Origin: Clostridiales bacterium
Lineage (GTDB): Bacteria; Bacillota; Clostridia; Lachnospirales; Lachnospiraceae
DNA length: 64,000 bases
Assembly (NCBI GenBank): GCA_023663185.1
Contig: JAMPHY010000002.1
Coordinates: 124,001 to 188,000 of the forward strand
Direction of reading: 5' to 3'
Positions 33,453 to 42,262 of this stretch are shown here, one piece after another. The position numbers and the translations under genes were made by a program. Position 1 is the stretch's first letter. Each line of letters begins with the position of its first letter. The notes under the pieces were generated by a model that was given only the letters and a program-made list of their open reading frames with translations, ran no database searches and was not told the DNA's origin.

Positions 33453-35195
33453 GTGGAGAATAAGAGAAAAGGAATTGGCCTGCTCCCTAAAATCATTGGT
33501 ATATGTTCTTTACCCATGATTGTTTTAGGCCTGGTTGTTGCATTGTATTCTTCAAATGCTTTGAAAAACGGAATGCAGGATGAAGCTTTGACAGGTTTAA
33601 ATAACCTATGTCAGAGTGTGGCGGCGTCTTATGAAGCTATTGCGCCGGGGGGGGACTATTGGTTTGATGGCGAAACCCTTTACAAAGGTGATTATGCCAT
33701 TTCGGAAAATGAAAGCGTTATTGACAGTTATGTTGAAGGAACGGACGCGGATGTTACATTATTTTTTGGCGATACGCGAAGGGCTACGTCGCTTATAAGC
33801 GTTGAGACTGGAGAGCGTATTTTAGGAACTAAGGCTTCTGACGCGGTAATTGACGCCGTTTTGAAAAGCGGCAGCGACTTCAGCGCGACTGATATAACCA
33901 TAAATAATAAAAATTACTATGCTTATTATAAACCGTTGAAAAACAGTGACGGAAGTGTTGTCGGTATGGTTTTTGCGGGTGCTCCAAGTGAAGGCATTGA
34001 TAGGACTATATCGATAAGAAGGTTAAGCATAATCGCAACTGCCATAATAATTATTATAATAGCAGTAATATTCGTTGCAATCTTTATAAGGACAATCGTT
34101 GCCGTTGTTTCCCGTGCGGAAGGAATAATTCTCGGACTTTCTAACGGTGAATTGACTATCAATATGAATGAAAAGGCAAGAGCAGTTACCGATAAGGCGA
34201 GAAGTCGAAGCGACGAAATCGGCGGCATGATTAATTCCATGTATGTATTGATGGAAAAACTCAGGTCTACGGTAGAAGGAATCAGCAATTCAGTAAATCG
34301 TCTGGTAAATTCCGGCGATTCCTTAGAGGCTACGGCGGCACAGACAAGTGCGTCCGCTGATGAAATAAGCCATGCAATAGAAGATATTTCTAAAGGCGCC
34401 GTTACACAGTCGGAAGATGTCGAGTCTGCGACCATAGAGATTAATAATATGGGGGCGCTGATTAAGAAGATTGTTGAAGGCGTACAGGAGCTTCATGAAG
34501 TATCCAATAATATGAAAAAAGCAGATGATGAATCTGAGCAGATTATTACGGAACTCGGTACTTCCAATGATAAAACTATAGAAGCGATTAAAAAGATAGA
34601 CGCTTCCGTACATACGACGAATGATTCTGTTGGCAAGATTCAGGAGGCAATTAACCTGATTACATCTATAGCAAGCGAAACAAGCCTTTTGGCGTTGAAT
34701 GCCAGCATAGAGGCGGCAAGAGCGGGCGAAGCGGGAAGAGGTTTTGCGGTAGTTGCTTCCCAGATATCCAAATTGTCTGAGGATTCCAATAATTCCGCTA
34801 AGACGATTGAAAACATTATAAATCAGCTTGCCACTGATTCTGAGAGCTCCGTTAAGATTATGGCGGAAGTACAGGAAATCATTAACGAGCAGCAGAAGAA
34901 GTTAGACGAAACCAGAAGAAAATTCGGTGATGTCAGCAAGGGTATTGATATGTCTCTGACAGAGATGGGCAATATTTACGAGCAGACTAAGGAATGCGAT
35001 GTTGCCAGAGAGAAAGTTACCGATATGATTCGCAATCTTTCCGCAGTTTCTGAAGAGAATGCGGCGTCAACCGAGCAGACCAACGCTTCAATGGAAGAGT
35101 TGAATGCAACAATCAATCTGCTTGCCGAAGCTGCAAGAGAGCTGAAAGATATAGCAGAAGAGCTGGATAAGGAAGTATCGTTCTTCCATGTATAA
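33453..35195 (+). CDS. Methyl-accepting chemotaxis protein with extracellular Cache-like domain
   Basis: 580-residue membrane chemoreceptor. The first helix is at about residues 10-30, a single-Cache-like sensor domain at about 35-185 ([32 protein letters not shown]), the second helix at about 190-215, HAMP at about 215-270, then a long coiled-coil signalling domain. Its conserved hairpin tip is [20 protein letters not shown] with [17 protein letters not shown]. It signals to CheA/CheW, which are not in the window. The GTG start at 33453 has AGGAGG 9 nt upstream. A G8 run at 33647-33654 lies in the sensor domain. Confidence 0.93.
   Translation: MENKRKGIGLLPKIIGICSLPMIVLGLVVALYSSNALKNGMQDEALTGLNNLCQSVAASYEAIAPGGDYWFDGETLYKGDYAISENESVIDSYVEGTDADVTLFFGDTRRATSLISVETGERILGTKASDAVIDAVLKSGSDFSATDITINNKNYYAYYKPLKNSDGSVVGMVFAGAPSEGIDRTISIRRLSIIATAIIIIIIAVIFVAIFIRTIVAVVSRAEGIILGLSNGELTINMNEKARAVTDKARSRSDEIGGMINSMYVLMEKLRSTVEGISNSVNRLVNSGDSLEATAAQTSASADEISHAIEDISKGAVTQSEDVESATIEINNMGALIKKIVEGVQELHEVSNNMKKADDESEQIITELGTSNDKTIEAIKKIDASVHTTNDSVGKIQEAINLITSIASETSLLALNASIEAARAGEAGRGFAVVASQISKLSEDSNNSAKTIENIINQLATDSESSVKIMAEVQEIINEQQKKLDETRRKFGDVSKGIDMSLTEMGNIYEQTKECDVAREKVTDMIRNLSAVSEENAASTEQTNASMEELNATINLLAEAARELKDIAEELDKEVSFFHV
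33647..33654 (+). repeat. G8 homopolymer tract in the chemoreceptor sensor domain
   Basis: Eight G in a row, read CCG GGG GGG GAC (P-G-G-D); the gene is in frame here. One of three G8 tracts in the window. Confidence 0.9.
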
Positions 35196-35197
35196 TT

Positions 35198-35452
35198 ATG
35201 AGTGATGAATTAAAAATGTCGGTTTCTCCAATCTGTACCAAAGACGGCAGCAAATATGCGTTTGTGTCGTTTACGGACGAAGAGAGAAGCGCAGAGGGAA
35301 AGATTCCGGACTGCAAAATTATAAATAACGACGGTTTCAGCGATGAAGAAGTAGAAAAGCTGGAATACTACATGCAGCAGGAACTGCCGCAAATTAAGAA
35401 GATGGCGGCGGGAATTAATATTATGCACTCATTTATGGGGGATAAGAAGTAA
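35198..35452 (+). CDS. Small protein of unknown function after the chemoreceptor
   Basis: 84 residues; the start lies 2 nt after the chemoreceptor stop with no Shine-Dalgarno of its own, so translation may reinitiate. MSDELKMSVSPICTKDGSKY at the start and VEKLEYYMQQELPQIKKMAA near the end suggest a helical, soluble protein. A strong terminator follows, so chemoreceptor and small gene form a two-gene unit. No family recognised. Confidence 0.65.
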   Translation: MSDELKMSVSPICTKDGSKYAFVSFTDEERSAEGKIPDCKIINNDGFSDEEVEKLEYYMQQELPQIKKMAAGINIMHSFMGDKK

Positions 35453-35470
35453 ATTAAAAAAATGTGTATT

Positions 35471-35510
35471 AATACAGACAAGGGTGGTTGTGCCTTTGTC
35501 TGTATTTTGT
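35471..35510 (+). terminator. Rho-independent terminator of the chemoreceptor unit
   Basis: Arms 35471-35484 and 35493-35506 form a 14-bp stem with one wobble; an ATTTTG T run follows. Confidence 0.85.
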
Positions 35511-35520
35511 TTGATGCAAC

Positions 35521-35549
35521 TTGATGGTATTGAGAATTTCTGGTATAAT
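35521..35549 (+). promoter_or_regulatory. Sigma-A promoter of the second chemoreceptor gene
   Basis: TTGATG (35521-35526), 17 nt, TATAAT (35544-35549), 42 nt before the start at 35592. Confidence 0.75.
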
Positions 35550-35591
35550 TAAGCATATCATTTGGAAAATTGAGATGGGAGGATATGGAAA

Positions 35592-37127
35592 ATGAACAAA
35601 AAAAGTGCTTTTGAGGTTTATCTTTCTGTAGTTTACAAATGGGGAATCATAATGCTGGTAGGTGCATGTATGTGTGCAGCATTAACATATACGTTGCTTA
35701 AGGCTATCGGACAGTTTCAGACGACATCATGGACTGCGTTGATTATTTTTGATATTATGGATATTGTGTTTTTGGCTTTGGGAATTTTACTTGTAAAAAC
35801 ATCTGTATCAGAAGATGGATATTTAGCTGATGGACGGCTGAAAATCGGTAAAGTATTTGCTTCGGTGATATTGATAATACAATGGAATTATATTCTGTAT
35901 ATGAATTCTTCAAGAACCTTTTGGGGTTTTTTGTTTTTCTTCATGATTCTGTTGGCATTTTTTTTGGATATAAGGCTTGTTATGATTGATGGCGTGTTAC
36001 TTATAGCTTCATTGGTTGTCGCCTGGGTTGTCAGGGGAAACGAACTTCTTCCGGTAAAAGATGAAATTTTCTTTACAGATATGGTAAATTGTGTTGTTGG
36101 CTTGTTTCTTTCATTTATTGGATTAATCGCATTTATATTTTTCATGACACATTTTTTGATAAACGCCAAAAAAGATGAGCTGGAGGAAAACAACCAGCGT
36201 ATTGAGCAGATACTTAATTCTGTTCAAAATATTTCAAAAAAACTTATGCTTGCGGGAGGGGCGTTAGATGAAATATCAGCAAATGAAAGTTCTTCTGCCG
36301 AGGAATTGTCAGCAACAAGCGAAAGTTTGCTGAGCGGAAGCAACCAGCTTAGCAGATTATCAGAAGAAAGCGTGGCAAATTTGCATGAACTTACAGTAAA
36401 AGGTGAGGAAGTAAACCGAAGAGTAGAAAGAGTTGAAAATACGTCAGACAGGCTCTTGGATATGTCAAAGAAAAATGAGAAGCTGATGAACTCCTTACAG
36501 CAGATTAACGCAGATGTGGTTAAATCTATTAGTGAAACAGATAAAGTGGCGGCAAACCTGAACAGCTCGGTTGAAGAAATAGGCGGAACAATGCAGATAA
36601 TCAACGAAATAGCAGATTCAACAAATCTGCTTGCCCTGAATGCCTCTATCGAAGCGGCAAGGGCAGGGGAAGCAGGCAAAGGATTTGCAGTTGTTGCCAC
36701 AGAGGTTGGGAATCTGGCAGGCAATACACAGCAATCCCTTGTCAAAGTACAGGAAATAATCGATAAGGTGAAACAGTGCGTGTTTGAAATGACGACTTCT
36801 GTAAGCAGCAATATACAAAAGCTGAATGTACAGAGCGAATCCTTTGAAAATGTGTTTAAAGGTTTGAATGAAATGATTAGCCTTTTACATGAATCAATGG
36901 CTGAGATAAAGGGCATGGGAAATTCACATGATGAGCAGGCGGAGGTTATTCGGCAGACCATACAAATAAGTGAAAACATAGCGGACAGTATTCGTCGCGA
37001 AAATGAAGAATTTGCAAATATTTCCGGAATGGTTGAGGAAAATGCAAATGACATAGCAAGTATGACAGACCAGATTGCAGAAATAAACAACATGGTTGGA
37101 GAAATAAATAATTTGTTAAATGTATAA
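35592..37127 (+). CDS. Methyl-accepting chemotaxis protein with multi-helix membrane input domain
   Basis: 511 residues. The N-terminal half has about six hydrophobic helices (residues 15-195) instead of an extracellular Cache domain, so the signal is probably sensed in or at the membrane. The C-terminal half is the MCP signalling domain; the tip reads [20 protein letters not shown] followed by [20 protein letters not shown]. No HAMP is evident between the parts. RBS GGAGG precedes ATG 35592. It has its own promoter and terminator. Confidence 0.9.
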   Translation: MNKKSAFEVYLSVVYKWGIIMLVGACMCAALTYTLLKAIGQFQTTSWTALIIFDIMDIVFLALGILLVKTSVSEDGYLADGRLKIGKVFASVILIIQWNYILYMNSSRTFWGFLFFFMILLAFFLDIRLVMIDGVLLIASLVVAWVVRGNELLPVKDEIFFTDMVNCVVGLFLSFIGLIAFIFFMTHFLINAKKDELEENNQRIEQILNSVQNISKKLMLAGGALDEISANESSSAEELSATSESLLSGSNQLSRLSEESVANLHELTVKGEEVNRRVERVENTSDRLLDMSKKNEKLMNSLQQINADVVKSISETDKVAANLNSSVEEIGGTMQIINEIADSTNLLALNASIEAARAGEAGKGFAVVATEVGNLAGNTQQSLVKVQEIIDKVKQCVFEMTTSVSSNIQKLNVQSESFENVFKGLNEMISLLHESMAEIKGMGNSHDEQAEVIRQTIQISENIADSIRRENEEFANISGMVEENANDIASMTDQIAEINNMVGEINNLLNV

Positions 37128-37140
37128 CGAATATTTTTAG

Positions 37141-37176
37141 AAAAGCGTTTATGAAAAAATCATAGACGCTTTTTTA
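37141..37176. terminator. Bidirectional terminator between chemoreceptor and nitroreductase genes
   Basis: 14-nt arms 37141-37154 and 37160-37173 with one wobble and a 5-nt A loop, flanked by A and T runs; serves both convergent genes. Confidence 0.88.
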
Positions 37177-37950
37177 TATGATTTTGTTCCTCAAATTATA
37201 TGTTGCTACGATTGTCTTTTCTTCATCTGTGCCGTTATCAATAAAATGTGTACATTCAAAATCAACAGCATTATGTTCAAGGCATAATTCTAAAAAACAT
37301 AAAAATATACCGATATCAATTTGATTATAATAAGATACCTTATCAGCGGGCATAATGCCTCTTTTTCCTTGTTTTTTATACCTGTAAACATTGAGAATGG
37401 AGTCGTTATGTTCTACTATCCAAGGTTGTGTATTACAAGCGCTTGGCGCAAACCTGACAATATCCGTTATACCCGCTATTGATTCACCAAACCAAATTTC
37501 ATCAACTGATTTTCGTTTGCTCTTAAACATATCTTTGCGAAATTTTTTTTCATCATCTATTTTTGATATTGCAATCATAATTACGAAGTCAAGCCCCTCA
37601 AATGATGCTTCATTCGTTTTTCCAATTCCAAACCAAAGAGTTCCTATATTTTGGGAAACAAGGTATAAATCTAATTGTTCTCCTAAATACCCTATGTTCT
37701 GTAAATAATTTTCCTTTTTTTCACTATATAATAAAATGCAGTATTGCTGCCCACGATTACAAGTAGTTTCATTCGCAGGAACAATTTTGATTTCTGTTTT
37801 TATATCTGGGTATAATGGATGAAATGTCTTGTATATTTCTTTAATATTTTCTATTTCTTGTGAAGATATAACTTCATCTCCCACGTTTCTGAATAAATGA
37901 AACGATTTTCTCTTAAAAATCATTTCATATAAATCGCTATTTACAGTCAT
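37174..37950 (-). CDS. Nitroreductase family protein (TM1586 type)
   Basis: 258-residue double nitroreductase-fold flavoenzyme of the TM nitroreductase family. The start MTVNSDLYEMIFKRKSFHLF has the R-K-S-x-R/H-like FMN contact; GYLGEQLDLYLVSQNIGTLW and the RFAPSACNTQPWIVEH segment (about 168-183), with its SAxNxQPW signature, are family hallmarks. The electron acceptor is unknown. It is transcribed from its own upstream region on the minus strand and is AT-rich, so this gene and the next may have been acquired. Confidence 0.86.
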   Translation of the reverse strand: MTVNSDLYEMIFKRKSFHLFRNVGDEVISSQEIENIKEIYKTFHPLYPDIKTEIKIVPANETTCNRGQQYCILLYSEKKENYLQNIGYLGEQLDLYLVSQNIGTLWFGIGKTNEASFEGLDFVIMIAISKIDDEKKFRKDMFKSKRKSVDEIWFGESIAGITDIVRFAPSACNTQPWIVEHNDSILNVYRYKKQGKRGIMPADKVSYYNQIDIGIFLCFLELCLEHNAVDFECTHFIDNGTDEEKTIVATYNLRNKII

Positions 37951-37994
37951 ACTATCACCCTTTCAAACTGAAAGTTATGGATACAATGTAAAAC

Positions 37995-38489
37995 TCAATC
38001 ATTAAATTGCTTAACGCGAAAGTCCATACCACCAATCTGCTCTCTGCGTTCGGTTGCAAAGGGTTGCATATCCTTCCGCACGGTAACGATACTTAACCGG
38101 TCATAGCCAAGACGGTGATAGAGCCGCAGCGCAGGAATATTGTCCGGAACTACGTCCATACAGATACCCTCCACACCCCGCTTTTTCAATACTTCTTCCA
38201 CAAGGCCAATGGCTTTAGATGCAATACCCTGCCTACGCAAACTTTCTTCCACAAAGATGTCCTCGATCCAGCAGACCGTTGCCCCACGACAGTTGAGATG
38301 GACAAATCCCACAGGGCTTCCATCGCCGAGAATATCGTAAAGTTCGTGATCTTCTTTTGTCCAGCCGGCAAGATCTTGCCAAGCCTGTGCCTCATCGACC
38401 TGTGAGTGATGTACACGAAAAAAAGCACTTATGGAGCGAAGCATTGTTTTTTCACTGGTGCCGTCATACAGCTTGAGTGTAATTTCCAT
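37995..38489 (-). CDS. GNAT family N-acetyltransferase
   Basis: 164 residues from ATG 38489 (GAGG 8 nt upstream); the extension to 38528 lacks an RBS. The acetyl-CoA motif VEESLRRQGIASKAIGLVEE (R-R-Q-G-I-A/G-S) and VPDNIPALRLYHRLGYDRLS are classical GNAT signatures. Its base composition looks clearly richer in GC than the AT-rich nitroreductase gene beside it, which points to a different origin. Could act on an aminoglycoside or a protein N-terminus; unknown. Confidence 0.86.
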   Translation of the reverse strand: MEITLKLYDGTSEKTMLRSISAFFRVHHSQVDEAQAWQDLAGWTKEDHELYDILGDGSPVGFVHLNCRGATVCWIEDIFVEESLRRQGIASKAIGLVEEVLKKRGVEGICMDVVPDNIPALRLYHRLGYDRLSIVTVRKDMQPFATERREQIGGMDFRVKQFND

Positions 38490-38526
38490 TTGATATACCT
38501 CTTCAAAATCCAAATTTGTTGGTATC

Positions 38527-38555
38527 ATTATAATCTATTTTTTATTTACCGTAAA
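38527..38555 (-). promoter_or_regulatory. Sigma-A promoter of the second GNAT gene
   Basis: Minus strand TTTACG (38555-38550), 17 nt, TATAAT (38532-38527). The -35 lies in the palindrome TTTACGGTAAA. Confidence 0.7.
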
Positions 38556-38581
38556 GTAGACAGTTTTTTTCAAATTATGTG

Positions 38582-38610
38582 TTGACATATATAGCATAGC
38601 GTAGTATTAT
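38582..38610 (+). promoter_or_regulatory. Sigma-A promoter of the metal-efflux operon
   Basis: TTGACA (38582-38587), 17 nt, TATTAT (38605-38610), 48 nt before the arsR-type GTG start. Confidence 0.8.
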
Positions 38611-38634
38611 ACATATGAACAAATGAACATATGT
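38611..38634 (+). promoter_or_regulatory. Candidate ArsR/SmtB operator
   Basis: CATATG boxes frame a direct repeat ATGAAC-AA-ATGAAC directly after the -10, where a bound repressor would block transcription. The pattern recalls the ATATGAACA half-site known for SmtB-like metal sensors. Confidence 0.5.
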
Positions 38635-38657
38635 TAAAATTTTGAAAGGAGGACATT

Positions 38658-39056
38658 GTGACAGGAAACGAAAAAATAGAGAGTAACAATGCAAACGAAA
38701 TAGAAAACGAAGCCGTTGAAGGAGAGTTCCTTGCGGCAAGAGAGGACATTGTAAAGAAAGTCCTTATGCAGCAGCCCGATGATGAGATTTTATATGATTT
38801 GGCTGAACTGTTTAAGGTCTTTGGCGATTCGACCAGAATCAAAATCCTATATGTATTGTTTGAAACCGAACTATGCGTATACGATATAGCCAGACTGCTT
38901 AACTTAACGCAGTCGTCGGTCAGCCACCAGCTCAGAATTTTAAAAAATTCCAAACTTGTTAAGTTCAGGCGAGAAGGCAAATCGATTTTTTATTCGCTTG
39001 ACGACGAACATGTGCGGAAGATTCTAAGTATGGGAATGGAACATGTAGAAGAATAG
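38658..39056 (+). CDS. ArsR/SmtB family metal-responsive repressor
   Basis: 132-residue winged-helix repressor. The helix-turn-helix reads LCVYDIARLLNLTQSSVSHQ (about 75-94) followed by LRILKNSKLVKFRREGKSIF; ELCVYDI is the alpha3 segment where CadC/CmtR-like proteins use cysteines. It likely represses its own operon (HMA protein and P-type ATPase downstream) until a divalent metal binds. The GTG start at 38658 has AAAGGAGG just upstream. The promoter and candidate operator precede it. Confidence 0.87.
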   Translation: MTGNEKIESNNANEIENEAVEGEFLAAREDIVKKVLMQQPDDEILYDLAELFKVFGDSTRIKILYVLFETELCVYDIARLLNLTQSSVSHQLRILKNSKLVKFRREGKSIFYSLDDEHVRKILSMGMEHVEE

Positions 39057-39114
39057 TAATTGCAATTTATAATTAACAAAAATAATTAATTAAACAAAAA
39101 AGGAGAAATGAAAA

Positions 39115-39333
39115 ATGGAAAAAACATACAAAATTGAAGTGGATTGCGCAAACTGCGCGGCAAAAATGGAAGAGGCTGCTAAAAATACAGAGGGAGTTGC
39201 AAATGCAACGGTCAGCTTTATGACCTTGAAGATGAAAGTCACATTTGAAGACGGCGCAGACGAAAAGGCTGTGATGAAGAAAGTATTAAAGGCATGCCGT
39301 AAAGTCGAGCCGGACTGCGATATTGAAATATAA
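39115..39333 (+). CDS. Heavy-metal-associated (HMA) domain protein, putative metallochaperone
   Basis: 72-residue HMA/ferredoxin-like domain with the metal-binding motif DCANCAAKMEEAA (about residues 9-21, CxxC). It would deliver or sense metal for the ATPase encoded directly downstream; separate HMA proteins replace the N-terminal HMA domain that is missing from the ATPase. RBS AAAGGAG before ATG 39115. The stop TAA at 39331 overlaps an unused ATG at 39333. Confidence 0.88.
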   Translation: MEKTYKIEVDCANCAAKMEEAAKNTEGVANATVSFMTLKMKVTFEDGADEKAVMKKVLKACRKVEPDCDIEI

Positions 39334-39343
39334 TGAGTGTAAA

Positions 39344-39371
39344 AGAAAAACAAGCGGCTGCGAAGCAGACA
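39344..39371 (+). repeat. 28-nt repeat, copy 1, within a stem-loop in the P-type ATPase leader
   Basis: Identical to 58017-58044. Here it is part of a hairpin whose outer arms are GAAAAACAA (39345-39353) and TTGTTTTTC (39373-39381), with an inner CTGC-GAA-GCAG. It lies between the HMA gene and ATG 39399. Confidence 0.8.
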
Positions 39372-39398
39372 TTTGTTTTTCATGAAAGGAAATATATC

Positions 39399-41357
39399 AT
39401 GAGTAGAAAACAGAAAAAAACACTAATTAGAATAGTAGCAGCGGCGGCTTTAATGATAATCTTACAGATTGTGCTGCATTTTCTGTCACTTAGCGGACTG
39501 CCGTTATTGCTTGTATATATGGTTCCATATCTGATAATAGGATATGATATTTTAAGAAAGGCGTTTCTTGGTATCATACACGGAGAGGTGTTTGATGAAA
39601 ACTTTCTGATGGCGGTTGCAACCGTAGGCGCGATTGCGCTTGGCGAATATTCTGAAGGCGTGGCGGTAATGCTTTTTTATCAGATTGGAGAACTGTTCCA
39701 GAGCTACGCAGTCGGCAAGAGCCGCAGCAATATTACGGCGCTTATGGATATCAGACCGGATTATGCCAATATCGAGAAAGATGGAGAGATAGAACAGGTT
39801 TCGCCGGAAGAAGTAAAGATTGGAGAAACGATTGTCGTAAGTCCGGGTGAAAAAATTGCGCTGGACGGAATTATTATTGAAGGAAATTCAACCATAAATA
39901 CCAGCGCGCTTACAGGTGAAAGCATTCCTAAAGATGCGCAGGCGGGCGACGAAGTTATAAGCGGCTGCATAAATATGACGGGAGTATTAAGGATACGCAC
40001 AACGAAGGAATTTGGCGAATCGACGGTAAGCAAAATCTTGAATCTGGTGGAAAATTCCAGTATGAAGAAGTCCAAATCCGAGAATTTTATATCCAAGTTC
40101 GCGCGTGTGTATACGCCTGCGGTATGTATAGGCGCAGCCGTGCTTGCAGTCTTTCCGCCCCTTATCAAAATGTTATTTATGCAGGCGGCTCCTGAATGGA
40201 GTACATGGATATTCAGGGCGTTGACTTTCCTAGTCATTAGTTGTCCATGCGCGCTTGTTATTTCCATACCGTTAAGTTTCTTCGGCGGAATAGGCGCGGC
40301 GTCTAAATGCGGTATTTTGGTAAAAGGTTCAAACTATCTTGAGGCTTTATCGGAAGCAGGTTATATCGTATTCGACAAGACGGGCACGCTCACGAAGGGA
40401 GTCTTTAAGGTACAGAAGGTGTACGCCGTTAAGGATAATGCCACAATAGAAAATATCTTGAACGAAAATACTACAAAAGAAAGCGCCGTGAATGAAAATG
40501 CCGATAAGACGGCGGAAGATAGACTTCTGGAAATCGCCGCATTAGTTGAAAGCTACTCGTCACACCCTATAAGCCTAAGCCTTAAAGAAGCCTGCAAGAC
40601 TGAACTTGATAAAGACAGGGTAAGCGATATTGAAGAAACTGGCGGACACGGCATAACGGCGGTTGTAGATGGCAATAAGGTGGCTGTTGGCAACGTTAAA
40701 TTAATGAAAAAGTTAAATATTGCTTATGAAGAATGCTCAGAGCCGGGAACCGTCGTATATGTGGCGGTAAACGATACTTATGCAGGCTGCATACTTATAG
40801 CCGATGTCATAAAGGAAGATTCGGCGGAAGCAATAAGAAGTTTGAAAGCAGCGGGCATAAAGAAAACTGTTATGCTTACCGGAGACAGTAAAGCCGTAGC
40901 GGAAGCGGTAGGAAGAGAAATAGGTATCGATGAGATACACAGCGAACTGCTGCCTGCCGATAAGGTAGAAAAAGTAGAAATGCTGCTTAAGGAAAAAGGT
41001 GCAAAAGAGAAATTGATTTTTGCCGGAGACGGAATTAACGACGCTCCTGTTCTTACAAGGGCGGATATCGGTATCGCAATGGGCGCTTTAGGCTCGGATG
41101 CCGCAATCGAGGCGGCGGACGTAGTGCTTATGGACGACGACCCGCAAAAGATTTCGCTTGCTATCAGACTGTCGAGGAGATGTCTTAGAATAGTCTACCA
41201 GAATATTGTTTTTGCTCTTGCAATAAAGGCTTTGTGCCTGATTTTAGGGGCGCTTGGAATCGCTAATATGTGGATTGCCATTTTCGCAGACGTAGGAGTT
41301 ATGGTTATCGCCGTACTCAATGCGACACGCACGCTCAATACTAAGAAGCTTATGTAA
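39399..41357 (+). CDS. P1B-type heavy-metal (zinc/cadmium) transporting ATPase
   Basis: About 652 residues from ATG 39399. The phosphorylation site is FDKTGTLTKG, the metal-site helix SCPCALVISIPLSFF (CPC motif typical of the Zn/Cd/Pb-type P1B-2 pumps) and the hinge AGDGINDAPVLTRADIGIAM. There is no N-terminal HMA domain; a separate HMA protein is encoded upstream. The start with AAAGGA at 9 nt (39399) is preferred over ATG 39333, which lacks an RBS and runs through the 28-nt repeat. Exports toxic divalent metal across the membrane, controlled by the ArsR-type gene. Confidence 0.92.
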   Translation: MSRKQKKTLIRIVAAAALMIILQIVLHFLSLSGLPLLLVYMVPYLIIGYDILRKAFLGIIHGEVFDENFLMAVATVGAIALGEYSEGVAVMLFYQIGELFQSYAVGKSRSNITALMDIRPDYANIEKDGEIEQVSPEEVKIGETIVVSPGEKIALDGIIIEGNSTINTSALTGESIPKDAQAGDEVISGCINMTGVLRIRTTKEFGESTVSKILNLVENSSMKKSKSENFISKFARVYTPAVCIGAAVLAVFPPLIKMLFMQAAPEWSTWIFRALTFLVISCPCALVISIPLSFFGGIGAASKCGILVKGSNYLEALSEAGYIVFDKTGTLTKGVFKVQKVYAVKDNATIENILNENTTKESAVNENADKTAEDRLLEIAALVESYSSHPISLSLKEACKTELDKDRVSDIEETGGHGITAVVDGNKVAVGNVKLMKKLNIAYEECSEPGTVVYVAVNDTYAGCILIADVIKEDSAEAIRSLKAAGIKKTVMLTGDSKAVAEAVGREIGIDEIHSELLPADKVEKVEMLLKEKGAKEKLIFAGDGINDAPVLTRADIGIAMGALGSDAAIEAADVVLMDDDPQKISLAIRLSRRCLRIVYQNIVFALAIKALCLILGALGIANMWIAIFADVGVMVIAVLNATRTLNTKKLM

Positions 41358-41419
41358 GAACAACCGTATTAAACCATATAAATCTTAAAAACATATAGAT
41401 AAAATGGGAAGCTGATATA

Positions 41420-41447
41420 TTGTAAAGTTATGAAAAAATGCTATAAT
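41420..41447 (+). promoter_or_regulatory. Sigma-A promoter of the small tandem genes
   Basis: TTGTAA (41420-41425), 16 nt, TATAAT (41442-41447), 33 nt before the start at 41480. Confidence 0.65.
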
Positions 41448-41479
41448 AAAGATATCAGTAAATAAGGAGGTACAGCGGT

Positions 41480-41662
41480 ATGACAGAAAAAGAAATGATA
41501 CAGAGAAATATTGAGGATTTTGAAAGAATCCAAGATTGGATGTTAGTAGCCGATAAGGATTCAGAAGTATATAAAAAGATGAAACGGCGTTACATTTCTT
41601 TAAAAGCAATTTTAACGGCTGCCGGTGTTAATCTCACAGAATTAGATATTGTTAAGGAATAA
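41480..41662 (+). CDS. Small paralogous protein 1, unknown function (60 aa)
   Basis: 60 residues with RBS AAGGAGG. Very similar in plan to the next gene (63 aa): both share an R-N-I-x-E/D-F-x-R-I/T-Q-x-x-M-L start and end in KAIL-x-x-x-GVNLT-x-x-D. Helical and probably cytoplasmic, no membrane segment. A tandem duplication is the simplest origin. Function unknown. Confidence 0.7.
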   Translation: MTEKEMIQRNIEDFERIQDWMLVADKDSEVYKKMKRRYISLKAILTAAGVNLTELDIVKE

Positions 41663-41699
41663 AGAGACATAACTGATTTTATAATCGGGAGGTGGTAAT

Positions 41700-41891
41700 A
41701 TGCCGAGTAATGGTGAAATAATTGAACGTAATATTCAGGAATTTATGCGCACGCAAACGCATATGCTTAATGCACGCGCCGAGAATGCTACTAACACATA
41801 TAATGGTTTGAAAGATGATTATTTGTTGCAAAAAGCTATTTTAATGTCTTTAGGTGTGAACCTTACAGATATTGATAAAATCAAGGAATAA
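41700..41891 (+). CDS. Small paralogous protein 2, unknown function (63 aa)
   Basis: 63 residues, RBS GGGAGG before ATG 41700. Aligns with the preceding protein along its length: NIQEFMRTQTHMLNARAEN corresponds to NIEDFERIQDWMLVADKDS, and AILMSLGVNLTDIDKIKE to AILTAAGVNLTELDIVKE. Followed by short palindromic element D, which probably ends the unit. Confidence 0.7.
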   Translation: MPSNGEIIERNIQEFMRTQTHMLNARAENATNTYNGLKDDYLLQKAILMSLGVNLTDIDKIKE

Positions 41892-41914
41892 AATAGAATT
41901 AAATAGTAGTAAAT

Positions 41915-41969
41915 AGTTCAGCCCACAGATATATGAACGCATATGAGTTCATGACCTGTGGGCTGAACT
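41915..41969 (+). repeat. Short palindromic element D (hairpin, likely terminator)
   Basis: Perfect 14-bp arms 41915-41928 and 41956-41969; the interior contains CATATGAGTTCATG (41939-41952), equal to the outer arm end of elements A and B. Starts 23 nt after a stop codon. Confidence 0.85.
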
Positions 41970-42024
41970 GTTATTATATGTTATACGCCTATACTTACTT
42001 ACTTACGCAATATGTAAGAAATGT

Positions 42025-42053
42025 TTGACTTATAAATACTATTATGCTACAAT
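42025..42053 (+). promoter_or_regulatory. Sigma-A promoter of the BspA-like gene
   Basis: TTGACT (42025-42030), 17 nt, TACAAT (42048-42053), about 76 nt before the signal-peptide start. Confidence 0.7.
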
Positions 42054-42254
42054 CTACTTGCATAATACGTAAGTTTATGCAGAATAAGGGGAAAACAATT
42101 CCTCAGTAAAGAAAAGGAGAAACAATATCATGAAACATGAGACACATTTCAAAAAACTTATGTCTACAGCTCTAGCGTTGACTCTTAGCGTGTCAGTTCT
42201 CATGCAGGGTATGTCAGCGATGGCGACAGAAGAACCGCTGGATGTTGAGCTTGC

Positions 42255-42262
42255 GGGGGGGG
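42255..42262 (+). repeat. G8 tract at the frameshift point of the BspA-like gene
   Basis: Eight G after C at 42254; the frame breaks here. Similar context GCGGGGGGGG occurs at 44233-44242 in the next gene. Confidence 0.95.

Noticed and set aside
36224..37093. 289-codon frame on the minus strand within the second chemoreceptor
   Set aside because: Mirror of the coiled-coil signalling domain (Ser/Leu/Phe-rich), no RBS.
39333..39398. Longer N-terminus for the P-type ATPase
   Set aside because: No RBS at 39333 and the added codons run through the 28-nt repeat and hairpin; 39399 has AAAGGA at a suitable distance.
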